Shown in pieces: positions 45,888 through 55,701 of a DNA stretch of 58,996 nt (positions within the stretch are counted from its first letter, which is position 1; each line of letters opens with the position of its first letter). Position numbers and translations under genes: made by a program. The notes beneath the pieces were generated by a model. The model had not been told where the DNA came from. It did no database searches and was given only the letters and a program-made list of their open reading frames with translations. The DNA lies in the NCBI GenBank assembly GCA_021771265.1, contig JAETPK010000002.1, positions 1 to 58,996 of the forward strand. The letters run 5' to 3'. Source of the stretch: Oscillospiraceae bacterium (GTDB lineage: Bacteria > Bacillota > Clostridia > Oscillospirales > Oscillospiraceae).

Positions 45888-46561
45888 AAGTGCGTCCTCT
45901 CCCGAATGATGTGCAGCAGAGCCGCCTCGCTCTCCTGGAAAGTCAGCTCCGTGGTATCCAGCAGCACGGCGTCCTCCGCCTGGCGGAGGGGCGCCGTATC
46001 CCGGTGGATGTCGTTCCAGTCCCGCTCCTGGATCTCCCGCAGGACCTTTTCAAAGGGCTCCGGAGTCCCCCGCTGCTCCAGCTCCGCGCAGCGGCGCCGG
46101 GCACGGGCCTGGGCGGAGGCGGTGAGATAGACCTTCACATCCGCGTCCGGCAGCACCACAGTGCCGATGTCCCGGCCGTCCATAATGACACTGTGGGTCC
46201 GGGCCAGCTGCCGCTGCATGTCCAGCAGAAAGTCCCGCACCGGTCGGTGGGCGGACACGGCGGAGGCGTACAGGGACACCTCCGGCAGCCGGATCTCCTT
46301 CGTCACATCTTGGCCGTTCAGCAGCATATGCTGCAGGCCGTCCTCCCCGTAGGTCAGCTCCACCTGAACGTCCGGAAGGCTTTTTGCGACGGCAGCGCCG
46401 TCCTTCGGGTCGATGCCGTGGGTCAGCGCGTAATAGCCGATGGTGCGGTAAATGGCGCCGGTGTCCACATATAAGCAGCCCACCTGCGCGGCGACGGCCC
46501 GGGCCAGCGTGCTCTTGCCGGCGCCGGAGGGGCCGTCAATGGCGATACTGATGTTTTTCAT
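45884..46561 (-). CDS. cmk: Cytidylate kinase
   Basis: MKNISIAIDGPSGAGKSTLARAVAAQVGCLYVDTGAIYRTIGYYAL; MDGRDIGTVVLPDADVKVYLTAS. Confidence 0.97.
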   Translation of the reverse strand: MKNISIAIDGPSGAGKSTLARAVAAQVGCLYVDTGAIYRTIGYYALTHGIDPKDGAAVAKSLPDVQVELTYGEDGLQHMLLNGQDVTKEIRLPEVSLYASAVSAHRPVRDFLLDMQRQLARTHSVIMDGRDIGTVVLPDADVKVYLTASAQARARRRCAELEQRGTPEPFEKVLREIQERDWNDIHRDTAPLRQAEDAVLLDTTELTFQESEAALLHIIRERTHL

Positions 46562-47814
46562 GAGAATTCCTCTCCTGTTGCTTCTTCTTTGGCGGCGGCT
46601 TCCCCGGCCGCCCGGCCGGTGGCCCAGGCGATCTGCAAATTGAAACCGCCGGTATAGGCGTCCACATCGATGAGTTCTCCTGCAAAGTACAATCCCTTTA
46701 CAAGTCTTGACTCCATTGTGGTCGGATTGATCTCTGATACTTTGACGCCGCCGGAGGTAATGATGGCGTCCGTCACGGGGCAAGGGCCTGCAATTGCTAC
46801 CGGGAAATGTTTCAGAAGCTGGAGCAGGCCTCTCCGCTGTTCCTTGGTCAGGTCATGGACCTTCTGGTGAGGCGGGATCTCCGTCCATTCAACGACCACA
46901 GGAATGAGTTTTTGCGGCAGCAGATCATCCAAAGCATTGCAGAAATCGCTATTGGCATATTTCGTGAAATCAGACAGCAGCCGCTTGTCAAGCTGCTGCT
47001 CATCCAGGGCGGGTTTCAGGTCGATCTCAATGCGGTATGCTTTTTTCTCAAAATGCCGCATGTGGGCAGACGCGGACAAAATCAAAGGTCCGCTGACACC
47101 GAAATGGGTAAACAGCATTTCGCCGAAGTCCGTGTAAATTTTCTGATTGTTTTCAAATACTGTTAGGCCCACGTTCCGCAGGCTCAACCCTTGAAGCTGT
47201 CTGCCCACGCCGAAATCCCGCAGAGGAACCAAAGACCCCTGCAAGGGAGTCACCGTATGCCCAGCCTCCGCGGCCATGCGGTGGCCCTCGCCGGTAGAGC
47301 CAGTGGCGGGGTAGCTGACGCCGCCGGTGGCCAGAATGACGGCCTGAGCCGGATAGGCGCCCTTCTCCCCCGTGACGCCGCGGATGACGCCGCCGGACAC
47401 ATCCAGGGACACGGCCCGGTCCCGGACCAGGTGGACCTTCAGCGCCCGCAGCCGGCGCTCCAGGGCGCCGCTGACGTCAAAAGAGCGGTCGGACACCGGG
47501 AACACCCGGTTGCCCCGCTCCGTTTTCAGCGGCACGCCCAGGCTCTCGAAAAAGGCCATGGCGTCCCGGCCGTCAAAGCGGGAAAAGACGCTGTACAGGA
47601 ATTTGCCGTTTTTCGGCACGTTGGCCAGCAGCGTTTGCAGATCCGCGTTATTGGTGACATTGCACCGGCCCTTGCCGGTGATATTCAGCTTTTTGCCCAA
47701 GCGCTCGTTGGGCTCCAGCAGGGTGACGGCCGCCCCCTGCTCCGCCGCCGCAATAGCGGCCATCATGCCGGCGGCTCCGCCGCCCACCACTGTGATCGTC
47801 CGTTTATTCATCAT
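46558..47814 (-). CDS. NAD(P)/FAD-dependent oxidoreductase, HI0933/YhiN family
   Basis: ITVVGGGAAGMMAAIAAAEQGAAVTLLEPNERLGKKLNITGKGRCNVTN; GGVSYPATGSTGEGH; LYFAGELIDVDAYTGGFNLQIAWATG. Confidence 0.95.
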   Translation of the reverse strand: MMNKRTITVVGGGAAGMMAAIAAAEQGAAVTLLEPNERLGKKLNITGKGRCNVTNNADLQTLLANVPKNGKFLYSVFSRFDGRDAMAFFESLGVPLKTERGNRVFPVSDRSFDVSGALERRLRALKVHLVRDRAVSLDVSGGVIRGVTGEKGAYPAQAVILATGGVSYPATGSTGEGHRMAAEAGHTVTPLQGSLVPLRDFGVGRQLQGLSLRNVGLTVFENNQKIYTDFGEMLFTHFGVSGPLILSASAHMRHFEKKAYRIEIDLKPALDEQQLDKRLLSDFTKYANSDFCNALDDLLPQKLIPVVVEWTEIPPHQKVHDLTKEQRRGLLQLLKHFPVAIAGPCPVTDAIITSGGVKVSEINPTTMESRLVKGLYFAGELIDVDAYTGGFNLQIAWATGRAAGEAAAKEEATGEEFS

Positions 47815-48670
47815 CCATCTTTCCAAACACGCCGTAGGCGTTCCAGATATCCTCCAATTCCGAGAAAGTCCGGGTGGCGTTCGTGCCCATGCGGGCGCCG
47901 ACGGCAATGAGCAGCGCGTTGATGAGCGACAGGGGCGCCACCATGGAATCCACAAAGGAGATCATCTCACAGGGGGCCAGCAGCGCCGCGTCCGCCATCT
48001 GATACACCGGCGACAGCTCGTTATCAGTGACGGCGATAACGCCGGCCCCCCGGTCCCGGGCGAATTTCACCGTGTTCATAGTGACGCTGGAATACCGGGG
48101 AAAGCTGATGGCAATGAGGACATCCTCCGGCCCGATGCGGAACAGCTGCTCGAAGATCTCTCCGGCGGCGTTGGACTGCACCAGTGTCACGTTTTCAATG
48201 AGCTGATGCATGTAAAAATTCAGGTATCCCGCCACAAAGGAGGAGGACCGGACCCCCAGGATATAAATGTGGCGGGCCTCCATGATCTTGTCCACCACCC
48301 GCCGGAACTCCCCGCGGTCCGCTTCATTGACCATGCTGCGGAGCTTTTCCATGTCTGACTGCACCACGGCGGCCAGCACATCCTGCCCGGAAAACATATC
48401 CCCGGCGGCCTGGATGCGCTGGGTGGAGGTCAGGCGGCTGCGGATCATCTCCTGCAAAGCCCGCTGCATGCTGGGGTATCCGTCATAACCCAGCTCCGAG
48501 GCGAAGCGCACCACGGTGGATTCGCTGACGCCCACCAGCTTGCCCAGCTTGCTGGCGGTCATGAACGCCGCCTTGTCGTAATTCTGCAAAATATATGCGG
48601 CGATGCGCTTTTGTCCCTTGGAAAAGCCGGACATATTGCTCTCGATGGTATGTAACACGCTCTTTGCCAC
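47804..48670 (-). CDS. MurR/RpiR family transcriptional regulator
   Basis: N-terminal HTH (GVSESTVVRFASELGYDGYPSMQRAL) and SIS domain; GTG start with GGGAGGG RBS. Confidence 0.92.
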   Translation of the reverse strand: MAKSVLHTIESNMSGFSKGQKRIAAYILQNYDKAAFMTASKLGKLVGVSESTVVRFASELGYDGYPSMQRALQEMIRSRLTSTQRIQAAGDMFSGQDVLAAVVQSDMEKLRSMVNEADRGEFRRVVDKIMEARHIYILGVRSSSFVAGYLNFYMHQLIENVTLVQSNAAGEIFEQLFRIGPEDVLIAISFPRYSSVTMNTVKFARDRGAGVIAVTDNELSPVYQMADAALLAPCEMISFVDSMVAPLSLINALLIAVGARMGTNATRTFSELEDIWNAYGVFGKMDDE

Positions 48671-48748
48671 GGATAATCCCTCCCATATACCGGCGGCGGT
48701 CCGCCGGTGAACGCTTTCGTGCTCCCGCCGTATTGTACCACAAAGTCC

Positions 48749-48791
48749 GCAGGATTCAAACGGATTTTGCAGGATTTTTGCCGCATCCTGC
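48749..48791 (-). promoter_or_regulatory. Candidate operator: three GCAGGAT/ATCCTGC repeats upstream of the MurR/RpiR gene
   Basis: GCAGGATT at 48749-48756 and 48769-48776 (20-bp period), ATCCTGC at 48785-48791; -10 TACAAT on minus strand at 48736-48731. Confidence 0.45.
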
Positions 48792-48844
48792 AAAAACGGC
48801 GGGAAAGCCGGAAAAATAGCCGCTTTCCGCGGCTATTTCCTGGA

Positions 48845-49552
48845 TTATGGAGTTTTCAGCGCGGCGACCTCCGCCTCTGTCAGATAGCGCCACTTCCCCA
48901 CCGGCAGGTCTCCCAGCGCCAGGGTGTGTTCCTTCACCCGCCGCAGCCGCTTCACCTTCAGATCGCACCGGGCGCACATCCGCCGGATCTGGCGGTTTTT
49001 CCCCTCGTGGATGGTGATGGCGTACTCCGCCGTCTCCGCGCCCTGACGGAGCACCCGCACCTGGGCGGGGCGGATGGGCTCTCCCCGCAGGTCCCGGATG
49101 GCGGCCAGCTTTTCCGCCGCGCCGGCCACGGGGCCGTATACGGAGACGTGATAGGTCTTGGACACCTCATGGCTGGGATGCAACAGGCGCTGGGTCAGGG
49201 CACCGTCGTTGGTCATGAGCAGTAGTCCCTCGGAATCCAGGTCCAGCCGCCCCACGGGACACACCCGCGCTCCGGCGTCCGCCACCAGCTCCGCCACCGT
49301 GGGCCGGCCCTGCTCGTCAGAGAGGGTGGTCACATAGCCCCGGGGCTTGTTCAGCATGAGGTACACCGGCCTGGGCCGGTCCGCCAGGGGGCGCCCGTCC
49401 ACCCGGATGTCATCCCGGTCCGGGTCCGCCCGCTGGCCCAGCTGGGCGGGCAGGCCGTTGATGGTGACCCGTCCCGCCAGGATATATGCCTCCGACGCCC
49501 GGCGGGAGCACACGCCCGCCGCCGACAGGAGCTTTTGCAGTCGTTCTTCCAT
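48845..49552 (-). CDS. rRNA large/small subunit pseudouridine synthase, RsuA/RluB family
   Basis: S4 domain; VYLMLNKPRGYVTTLSDEQGRPTV; VGRLDLDSEGLLLMTNDGAL; GKNRQIRRMC. Confidence 0.95.
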   Translation of the reverse strand: MEERLQKLLSAAGVCSRRASEAYILAGRVTINGLPAQLGQRADPDRDDIRVDGRPLADRPRPVYLMLNKPRGYVTTLSDEQGRPTVAELVADAGARVCPVGRLDLDSEGLLLMTNDGALTQRLLHPSHEVSKTYHVSVYGPVAGAAEKLAAIRDLRGEPIRPAQVRVLRQGAETAEYAITIHEGKNRQIRRMCARCDLKVKRLRRVKEHTLALGDLPVGKWRYLTEAEVAALKTP

Positions 49553-49565
49553 ATGTCATTGGTCC

Positions 49566-50666
49566 TTAATCCGGCAAGCCGGTTTTTAGCGCGGCCATGG
49601 CAGGCTCCACGCTGGGCATCACGTTGCCGCCCGCCAGCAGACGCACCCGTCCGACCTCCCTGCCGTTCAATGCGAATACAGCCTCCCCCACCGCCTCTCC
49701 GGCGGAAATGGGCGCCGTGAGGGGCCCGTCCAGCTGAATGTCGGTGGTGACCTCCTCCCCCGGCCCCACGGGCCAGGAAAAGCTGTCCGCCACCACCAGG
49801 GCGACGGAGGACGCGACGCCGCCGGTGACGGCGGCTCGCTCCACCGGCTGGCCCAGCTTGGCAAAATACGCGGCGGGATACGTGGAAAAGCCGTATTCAT
49901 ACAGTGCCTGGTGGTCCGCCCAGTCATTGCCGTCCTGAAGGGTCACGGCCACCAGCCGCTGGCCGTTTTGCTCCGCGCAGCTGACCAGCGTCCGGCCCGC
50001 TGCCTTGGTAAAGCCGGTCTTCAGGCCGGTGCAGCCGTCCATATACCGCAGGAGCTTATTGTGATTAGTCATGGTCCGCCCACCGATGCTCACCGTCTTC
50101 GTGGAGGCGATGCGCATGAGCGTCTCGTTATTGGCGGCGGCGCAGGCCAAAAGCGCCATGTCCCGGGCGGTGGAGTAATGATGTTCATCGTCCAGGCCGT
50201 TGGGATTTGCAAAGGAGGAATCGTCCATGCCCAGCTCCCCGGCCCGGCGGTTCATCCGGTCCACAAATCCCTCCAGACTGCCGCCCACGTGCTCGGCGAT
50301 GGCCACGGCGGCGTCATTGCCGGAGCACAGCAAAAGGCCGTACAGCAGGGTCTCCAGCGTCAGCTGCTCCCCCTCCTGCAAATACATGGCGGAGCCCTCC
50401 GTCAGCGCCGCCTGGCGGCTGACGGTGACAATGTCGGACAGGTCCCCCTCCTCGATGGCCACCAGGGCCGTCAGGATCTTGGTGGTGCTGGCAATGAGCA
50501 TCCGGGCGTCAGCGTTCTGCTCGTACAAAACCCGGCCGCTGTCCACGTCCACCAAAATCGCCGCGGAGGCGGAAGTGCCAACCGCCAGCGACTGACAAGG
50601 AAAAATACTATACAGAACAAGCAGTGCTGCCAACACCGCTGAAAACCGCTTGGCACGCGTTTGCAA
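49566..50666 (-). CDS. D-alanyl-D-alanine carboxypeptidase (DacF/PBP5 type)
   Basis: IASTTKILTALVAIEEGDL (SxxK), SGNDAAVAIAEHVGG (SxN), GLKTGFTKAAGRTLV (KTG); TTG start. Confidence 0.93.
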   Translation of the reverse strand: MQTRAKRFSAVLAALLVLYSIFPCQSLAVGTSASAAILVDVDSGRVLYEQNADARMLIASTTKILTALVAIEEGDLSDIVTVSRQAALTEGSAMYLQEGEQLTLETLLYGLLLCSGNDAAVAIAEHVGGSLEGFVDRMNRRAGELGMDDSSFANPNGLDDEHHYSTARDMALLACAAANNETLMRIASTKTVSIGGRTMTNHNKLLRYMDGCTGLKTGFTKAAGRTLVSCAEQNGQRLVAVTLQDGNDWADHQALYEYGFSTYPAAYFAKLGQPVERAAVTGGVASSVALVVADSFSWPVGPGEEVTTDIQLDGPLTAPISAGEAVGEAVFALNGREVGRVRLLAGGNVMPSVEPAMAALKTGLPD

Positions 50667-50708
50667 GGACCATCACCTCAAAGTCGGAATGATGGTAGTA
50701 TACCCCGT

Positions 50709-51110
50709 TCAGCAGGGTTCCTTGTCCTCTTTCTTGTCGAAACGTTTTTCCATTTTGTCCAGAATATCCGGGACCTTCTCCACGATGCGCTCCATAGTGG
50801 AGGTAGGCGGCACAGCCACCGGCAGCACCCGGGTGGCGCCGTCCTTGATGACCAGGAAGGCCACGGGGTCGATCTTCACGCCGGCGGCGCTGCCGCCGCC
50901 GAAGCCCTCCTTGGCGGAGGTCTTGCCATAGTCTCCGCCGCCGCTGCCAAAGCCGAAGCTGACCTTGGAAATGGGGATCAGCGTCACGCCGTCGGGCGTG
51001 GTGATAGGCTGGCCGACGATGGTGTTGGCGTCCACCATCTCATGGATCTTATCCATGGTGGTGCGCATCATATCGCTGAGGGGAGTTTTCTTTTCCATCG
51101 GAGTATCCAT
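50709..51110 (-). CDS. gerW: GerW/YtfJ family sporulation protein
   Basis: VGQPITTPDGVTLIPISKVSFGFGSGGGDYG...GFGGGSAAGVKIDPVAFLVI. Confidence 0.94.
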   Translation of the reverse strand: MDTPMEKKTPLSDMMRTTMDKIHEMVDANTIVGQPITTPDGVTLIPISKVSFGFGSGGGDYGKTSAKEGFGGGSAAGVKIDPVAFLVIKDGATRVLPVAVPPTSTMERIVEKVPDILDKMEKRFDKKEDKEPC

Positions 51111-51128
51111 AGTGTACCTTCCTTTCTC

Positions 51129-51791
51129 TTACGCGGCAGGGGCCGCCTGCTCCGGCTTTTTGACCGTCCGCGGCGGCTTGTGTTTTTTCTGAAAGCCCAG
51201 GAACCATTTCAGCGCCGGGATGCCAACGCCCAGGGCAACGGACACCAGCGTGCCCAGCCGCAGGGTGACGCCCACCCGGGCCCGGACTGCCGTCTCCGGC
51301 GCGTCAAAATCAATGCCGATGTGGATATGCGGGTCCGGGATGACCACCAGCTGCTCCAGAACGGGCATCCCCGTCCAGACCGCCATATGCGCGTAGCCGT
51401 ACAGCTCCGCCGTAGCCGCGGGGTCCGTCCCGCCGCCAAAGGTGACGGAGGCGTCCAGCGGCTTTACCCGAATGCTCCGGCGGGTGCGGCCAAGGGCCCG
51501 CTTCAGCGGCGGCAGCAGCGCGTCCAGCGCGGAGCGGATGTCCGCCAGCGTGGGCTTTGGCAGCGCTCTCTTTTTCTTTGGCGGCGCTTCATCCGCCTTC
51601 TTGGGAGGCGCCGCTTGTTCGGGCCGCTTCTTTTTCGGCTTTCCGGGCAGCACCCGAATGCGGAGGGGCCCCACAGCGGCGTCCACAGTCACAGCCTTCC
51701 CATCCACGGCGGCGTCAATGCCCAGCCGCAGGCGGGAAAGCAAAAACAGCAGCAGTATCAGACTGCCCAGGATCATCCAAAACAAACGCAC
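51129..51791 (-). CDS. DUF2953 (YtfI-like) membrane protein
   Basis: N-terminal TM followed by VTFGGGTDPAATAELYGYAHM; adjacent to gerW as in other spore-formers. Confidence 0.78.
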   Translation of the reverse strand: MRLFWMILGSLILLLFLLSRLRLGIDAAVDGKAVTVDAAVGPLRIRVLPGKPKKKRPEQAAPPKKADEAPPKKKRALPKPTLADIRSALDALLPPLKRALGRTRRSIRVKPLDASVTFGGGTDPAATAELYGYAHMAVWTGMPVLEQLVVIPDPHIHIGIDFDAPETAVRARVGVTLRLGTLVSVALGVGIPALKWFLGFQKKHKPPRTVKKPEQAAPAA

Positions 51792-51827
51792 AGGCCCTCA
51801 CCTCCCCGCCGTTTTCGGCAGCCAGTT

Positions 51828-52463
51828 TTATTCTTCCGTCTCCCCCGCCATTGGAAGCTCCGGGGCCTCCGATGGGCCCTCCATGTCGCCGGTGGGGTCC
51901 ACGATCTCGCCGTTTTCATTCAGCCGCATCTGCCCCTCGCCGCCCAGGTCCGGCATCTCCGGCAGGTCCTCCAGAGAGGTCAGGTGAAAGGCCCGCAGGA
52001 ACTGCTTCGTGGTCCGGTACAGGTGGGGACGGCCCGGCACCTGCAGCCGGCCGCACTCCTCAATGAGCTTGCGCTCCTGCAAAAGTCCCATGGTATAGGC
52101 ACTGTCCACGCCCCGGATCTGGTCTACGAACGCCCGGGTGGTGGGCTGGTAATACGCGATGATGGTCAGCACCTCCAGGGCCGGCTGGCTGAGCTTGGCG
52201 GGTTTGCGGATCTCAAAGGCCCTGCGGATATACTCCGCGTAATCCGGCGCGGAGCAAAGCTGCCAGCTGTCCTCCATGTGCAGCAGACGGACGCCCCGGC
52301 GCTCATAGGCGTAATGGTCCATGAGCTTCTGGAGCACCTGCTCCGCCGTGGGGCGGTCCAGCTCCAGCGCCACACAGATGCGGTCCACGTGCACCGGCTC
52401 GCCGGAGGCAAACAAAATGCCCTCAATGGCGGATTCGATCTCTTTCATCTCCATGCTTTCCAA
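51828..52463 (-). CDS. scpB: Segregation and condensation protein B
   Basis: IEGILFASGEPVHVDRI; LSQPALEVLTIIAYYQPTTRAFVDQIRGVDSAYTMGLLQERKLIEECGRLQVPGRPHLY. Confidence 0.95.
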   Translation of the reverse strand: MESMEMKEIESAIEGILFASGEPVHVDRICVALELDRPTAEQVLQKLMDHYAYERRGVRLLHMEDSWQLCSAPDYAEYIRRAFEIRKPAKLSQPALEVLTIIAYYQPTTRAFVDQIRGVDSAYTMGLLQERKLIEECGRLQVPGRPHLYRTTKQFLRAFHLTSLEDLPEMPDLGGEGQMRLNENGEIVDPTGDMEGPSEAPELPMAGETEE

Positions 52464-52476
52464 GGCGTGCTTCTCC

Positions 52477-53298
52477 TTACAGTTTCAAATTCTTCGGCAG
52501 CTCGCCCTCCTGGCGGACGGTGCAATCCGTCTCAGAGCCCGCCAGATGGATGACGCAGGCGCGGCACAGCTCCAGCACCGCCAGAAAGGTGGCCACCACC
52601 TCGCTGCGGCTGCGGTTGCCCTTGAACAGCAAGCGGAATCGGGTGATGCCGTGCTCCTTCAGCCGGCTCAGGATCTCCCGGGCCTTGTTCTCCACAGGAT
52701 AGGGCTCATGCTGGACGATATTTTCAAAGGCGGTCCGCGGAGGCGGCAGCGTCCGCTCCGCCCGGCTGCGGATCTCCGCCATGGCCAGGATCAGGTCGCT
52801 CTTACTCTGGTCGTATTCGTAGATCTTTCCCCGCTTCACAGGCTCCGGATCCCGGGTGACGATGCTGCGGCCGAATTCACCCATGGGTCCCAGGCGCGCC
52901 GCCAAGGTCTTGATACGGACGTAATTCTCGCTGCGCCGGCGCTCCTCCAGGGACTGGATAAGCGCGTTCATCTCGCTCTGGGCCTCCTCGTCCTCAATGG
53001 ACAGCAGCATCCGGGTCTTGATATACATCAGGTGGGAGGCCATGGTGATGAACTCACTGGCCACCTCCAGATCCATTCGCTGCCGGGCTTCCAGCCAAGC
53101 CAGATACTGGTCCAGGATCTGGGAGATGGAAATATCCTGTATCTCCATTTTATTCTTGCCCAGCAAAAACAAAATGAGGTCCAGCGGGCCCTCAAAGTCC
53201 TGCATTTCCTCCTCGGAGCGGGTGCGGACGACTTTTTCCAATTTGAATACAGGATTTTCCAACCGTGCCACCTCAAACAAGATTTGGGTCCTCTCCAT
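52477..53298 (-). CDS. scpA: Segregation and condensation protein A
   Basis: MQDFEGPLDLILFLLGKNKMEIQDISISQILDQYLAWLE; EVASEFITMASHLMYIKTRMLL. Confidence 0.94.
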   Translation of the reverse strand: MERTQILFEVARLENPVFKLEKVVRTRSEEEMQDFEGPLDLILFLLGKNKMEIQDISISQILDQYLAWLEARQRMDLEVASEFITMASHLMYIKTRMLLSIEDEEAQSEMNALIQSLEERRRSENYVRIKTLAARLGPMGEFGRSIVTRDPEPVKRGKIYEYDQSKSDLILAMAEIRSRAERTLPPPRTAFENIVQHEPYPVENKAREILSRLKEHGITRFRLLFKGNRSRSEVVATFLAVLELCRACVIHLAGSETDCTVRQEGELPKNLKL

Positions 53299-53383
53299 GG
53301 TCACAAAGACCCAATATACAAAAATTATAACAGCTTTCTCCCGTGAATACAAGAAAAACCGTGTTCCGGCGCCTTCAGCCGCG

Positions 53384-53417
53384 AAAAAAGGGCAGGTGCG
53401 TTGGCACCTGCCCTTTT
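53384..53417 (-). terminator. Terminator after tsf
   Basis: AAAAAAGGGCAGGTGC-gttg-GCACCTGCCCTTTT. Confidence 0.9.
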
Positions 53418-53436
53418 GGCATATGCAAGCTTTGGA

Positions 53437-54351
53437 TCAGCCCTTGACCATCTTGGCGATCTCGTCGGCGAAGTTCTCCTGCTTCTTCTCGATGCCCTCG
53501 CCCTTCTCGAAACGGACAGCGTTCTTGAAGGTGACGGTGCCGCCCAGAGCCTTGGCGGCGGAAGCGATATACTTCTCCACGGTCAAGCTGTTGTCCTTGA
53601 CGAACTCCTGCTGCAGCAGGCAGTTTTCGGCATAGAACTTGTTCATCTTGCCCATGACGATCTTCTCGCGTACCTGCTCGGGCTTGTTGGCCATCTTGGG
53701 ATCGTTGGCCATCTGGACCATCATGATCTTCTTCTCCTCGTCCAGAACATCCTGGGTCACCTGGCTCTTATCCCAGAAACGGGGATTCAGAGCGGCGATC
53801 TGCATGGCGACATCCTTGCCGATCTCGGTGGCGTCGATGCCCTCGGAGACCTCCAGGTTCACCAGCACGCCGATCTTGCCGCCGGCGTGGATGTAGGAAA
53901 CGGAAACGCCCTCAGTAAAGAAGGCAAAGCGGCGGACCTTGATGTTCTCGCCGATGACCAGGACCATCTCCTGCTGCTGCTCGGTGACGGTGTTATCGGT
54001 GCCAGCGTACTTGCAGGCCATCAGGGCGTCCAGGTCGGCGGGCTTGTTGGCCACCACGGTGGCAGCCACGCCCTTGACGAAGTCCACGAACTTCTCGTTC
54101 TTGCCCACGAAGTCGGTCTCGGCGTTGACCTCGACCACCACGCCCACACCGTCGATGACGGCGGCGTAAGCCATGCCCTCGGCGGCGATGCGGCCGGCCT
54201 TCTTGGCGGAAGCGGCCAGGCCCTTCTCGCGCAGGAACTCGATGGCCTTGTCCATGTCACCGTCGGAGGCAACCAGAGCCTTCTTGCAATCCATCATGCC
54301 CACGCCGGTCATTTCGCGCAGGTTCTTCACATCAGCTGCGGTAAAAGCCAT
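53437..54351 (-). CDS. tsf: Elongation factor Ts
   Basis: VKNLREMTGVGMMDCKKALVASDGDMDKAIEFLREKG; ETDFVGKNEKF. Confidence 0.97.
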   Translation of the reverse strand: MAFTAADVKNLREMTGVGMMDCKKALVASDGDMDKAIEFLREKGLAASAKKAGRIAAEGMAYAAVIDGVGVVVEVNAETDFVGKNEKFVDFVKGVAATVVANKPADLDALMACKYAGTDNTVTEQQQEMVLVIGENIKVRRFAFFTEGVSVSYIHAGGKIGVLVNLEVSEGIDATEIGKDVAMQIAALNPRFWDKSQVTQDVLDEEKKIMMVQMANDPKMANKPEQVREKIVMGKMNKFYAENCLLQQEFVKDNSLTVEKYIASAAKALGGTVTFKNAVRFEKGEGIEKKQENFADEIAKMVKG

Positions 54352-54408
54352 TTTTTATTTCCTCCAATATCTTGAATGAAAGCGCTGCTGCGCTTGCTGT
54401 TTTTATGA

Positions 54409-55146
54409 TTACTCGGCGTCCTCGGCCTTCTCGGCGGCAGCCTCGGCGGTCTGCTCGCCCTGCTTGCCCTCCAGCACGGCGTTGGCCATGATGGAAGAGA
54501 TCAGCTTGATGGCGCGGATGGCGTCGTCGTTGCCGGGGATGACGTAATCGATCTCATCGGGATCGCAGTTGGTATCGGCGATGGCCACCACGGGGATGCC
54601 CAGCTTGTGGGCCTCGGCGATGGCGTTGCGCTCCTTGCGGGTATCCACGATGAACAGGGCGCCGGGCAGCTTCTTCATTTCCTTCACGCCTCCCAGATAC
54701 TTCTCCAGCTTGGCGATCTCGCCCATGTGCTTCATGACTTCCTTCTTGGGCAGCATGTCGAAGGTGCCGTCCTCCTGCATGGTCTTCAGCTGGTTCAGAC
54801 GGTCCACGCGGGTGCGCATGGTCTTGAAGTTGGTCATCATGCCGCCCAGCCAACGGGCGTTGACATAATACTGGCCGCAGCGGGTAGCCTCCTCGCGGAT
54901 GGCCTCCTGAGCCTGCTTCTTGGTGCCCACGAACAGCAGAGTCTGGCCGTTCTCGGACAGCTGACGGACGAAGTTGTAAGCCTCCTCCAGCTTGCGGACG
55001 GTCTTCTGCAGGTCAACGATATAGATGCCGTTGCGCTCGGTGTAGATGTAGGGAGCCATCTTGGGGTTCCAGCGACGGGTCTGGTGACCGAAGTGGACGC
55101 CCGCCTCCAGCAGGGCCTTCATGGATACGACGTTAGAATTTGCCAT
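54409..55146 (-). CDS. rpsB: 30S ribosomal protein S2
   Basis: [44 protein letters not shown]. Confidence 0.98.
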   Translation of the reverse strand: MANSNVVSMKALLEAGVHFGHQTRRWNPKMAPYIYTERNGIYIVDLQKTVRKLEEAYNFVRQLSENGQTLLFVGTKKQAQEAIREEATRCGQYYVNARWLGGMMTNFKTMRTRVDRLNQLKTMQEDGTFDMLPKKEVMKHMGEIAKLEKYLGGVKEMKKLPGALFIVDTRKERNAIAEAHKLGIPVVAIADTNCDPDEIDYVIPGNDDAIRAIKLISSIMANAVLEGKQGEQTAEAAAEKAEDAE

Positions 55147-55343
55147 AGTGTTGAGTTCCTCCAAATCAATTTCGTTTTTACCTCCGGCGGCTTCATCCCC
55201 CCTGCTGACCCGCCTTTTTCAGGCCGGGCACGAACAGAGAGTCGACGCACCGTGCGGAATGCTGAAATATAATACCACAGACCTTTTGTCAATGCAAGTA
55301 TGATTTCCAAAAAATATGCAAATATTCCCCGGTTTTCCGGACT

Positions 55344-55625
55344 TCAGAACTTCCGGCGCCGCTTTCGCTCCGGCGGCTCCCGGCGCTGGAAGGGCTTGTC
55401 GATGAGGATGATGTCGTCCCCGATCCGCTGGATGCACTCCCAGGGGATGTAAAACTCCTCCCCTCTGCCGAACAGGCCGAAAAACCGGCAGGGGCCGTTG
55501 ACCACGATGGCGATCACCTGCCCCTCCGGGACCCGGATATCCACGTCCGACACGAAGCCCAGGCGGCACCCGTCCGAAATATTGATGACCTCCTTGCAGC
55601 GGAGATCCCGCATCCTGCACTGCAT
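55344..55625 (-). CDS. YlmC/YmxH family sporulation protein (PRC-barrel-like)
   Basis: MRDLRCKEVINISDGCRLGFVSDVDIRVPEGQVIAIVV...IPWECIQRIGDDIILID. Confidence 0.92.
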   Translation of the reverse strand: MQCRMRDLRCKEVINISDGCRLGFVSDVDIRVPEGQVIAIVVNGPCRFFGLFGRGEEFYIPWECIQRIGDDIILIDKPFQRREPPERKRRRKF

Positions 55626-55701
55626 GGCACTCCCTCCTTGTCGGTATCAGCCTATGCGGCGCGGTGGCCGTCCCATGCCCACAAAGCGACAAAAGCTCCC
55701 A

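Noticed and set aside
50685-50710. GGGTATACT upstream of the dacF-like gene as a sigma-F -10
   Set aside because: The -10 pattern fits GGNNANANT but no GYATA-like -35 is found 15 nt upstream.
50661-52553. 630-codon plus-strand ORF across gerW, DUF2953 and scpB
   Set aside because: Antisense frame crossing several confident genes.
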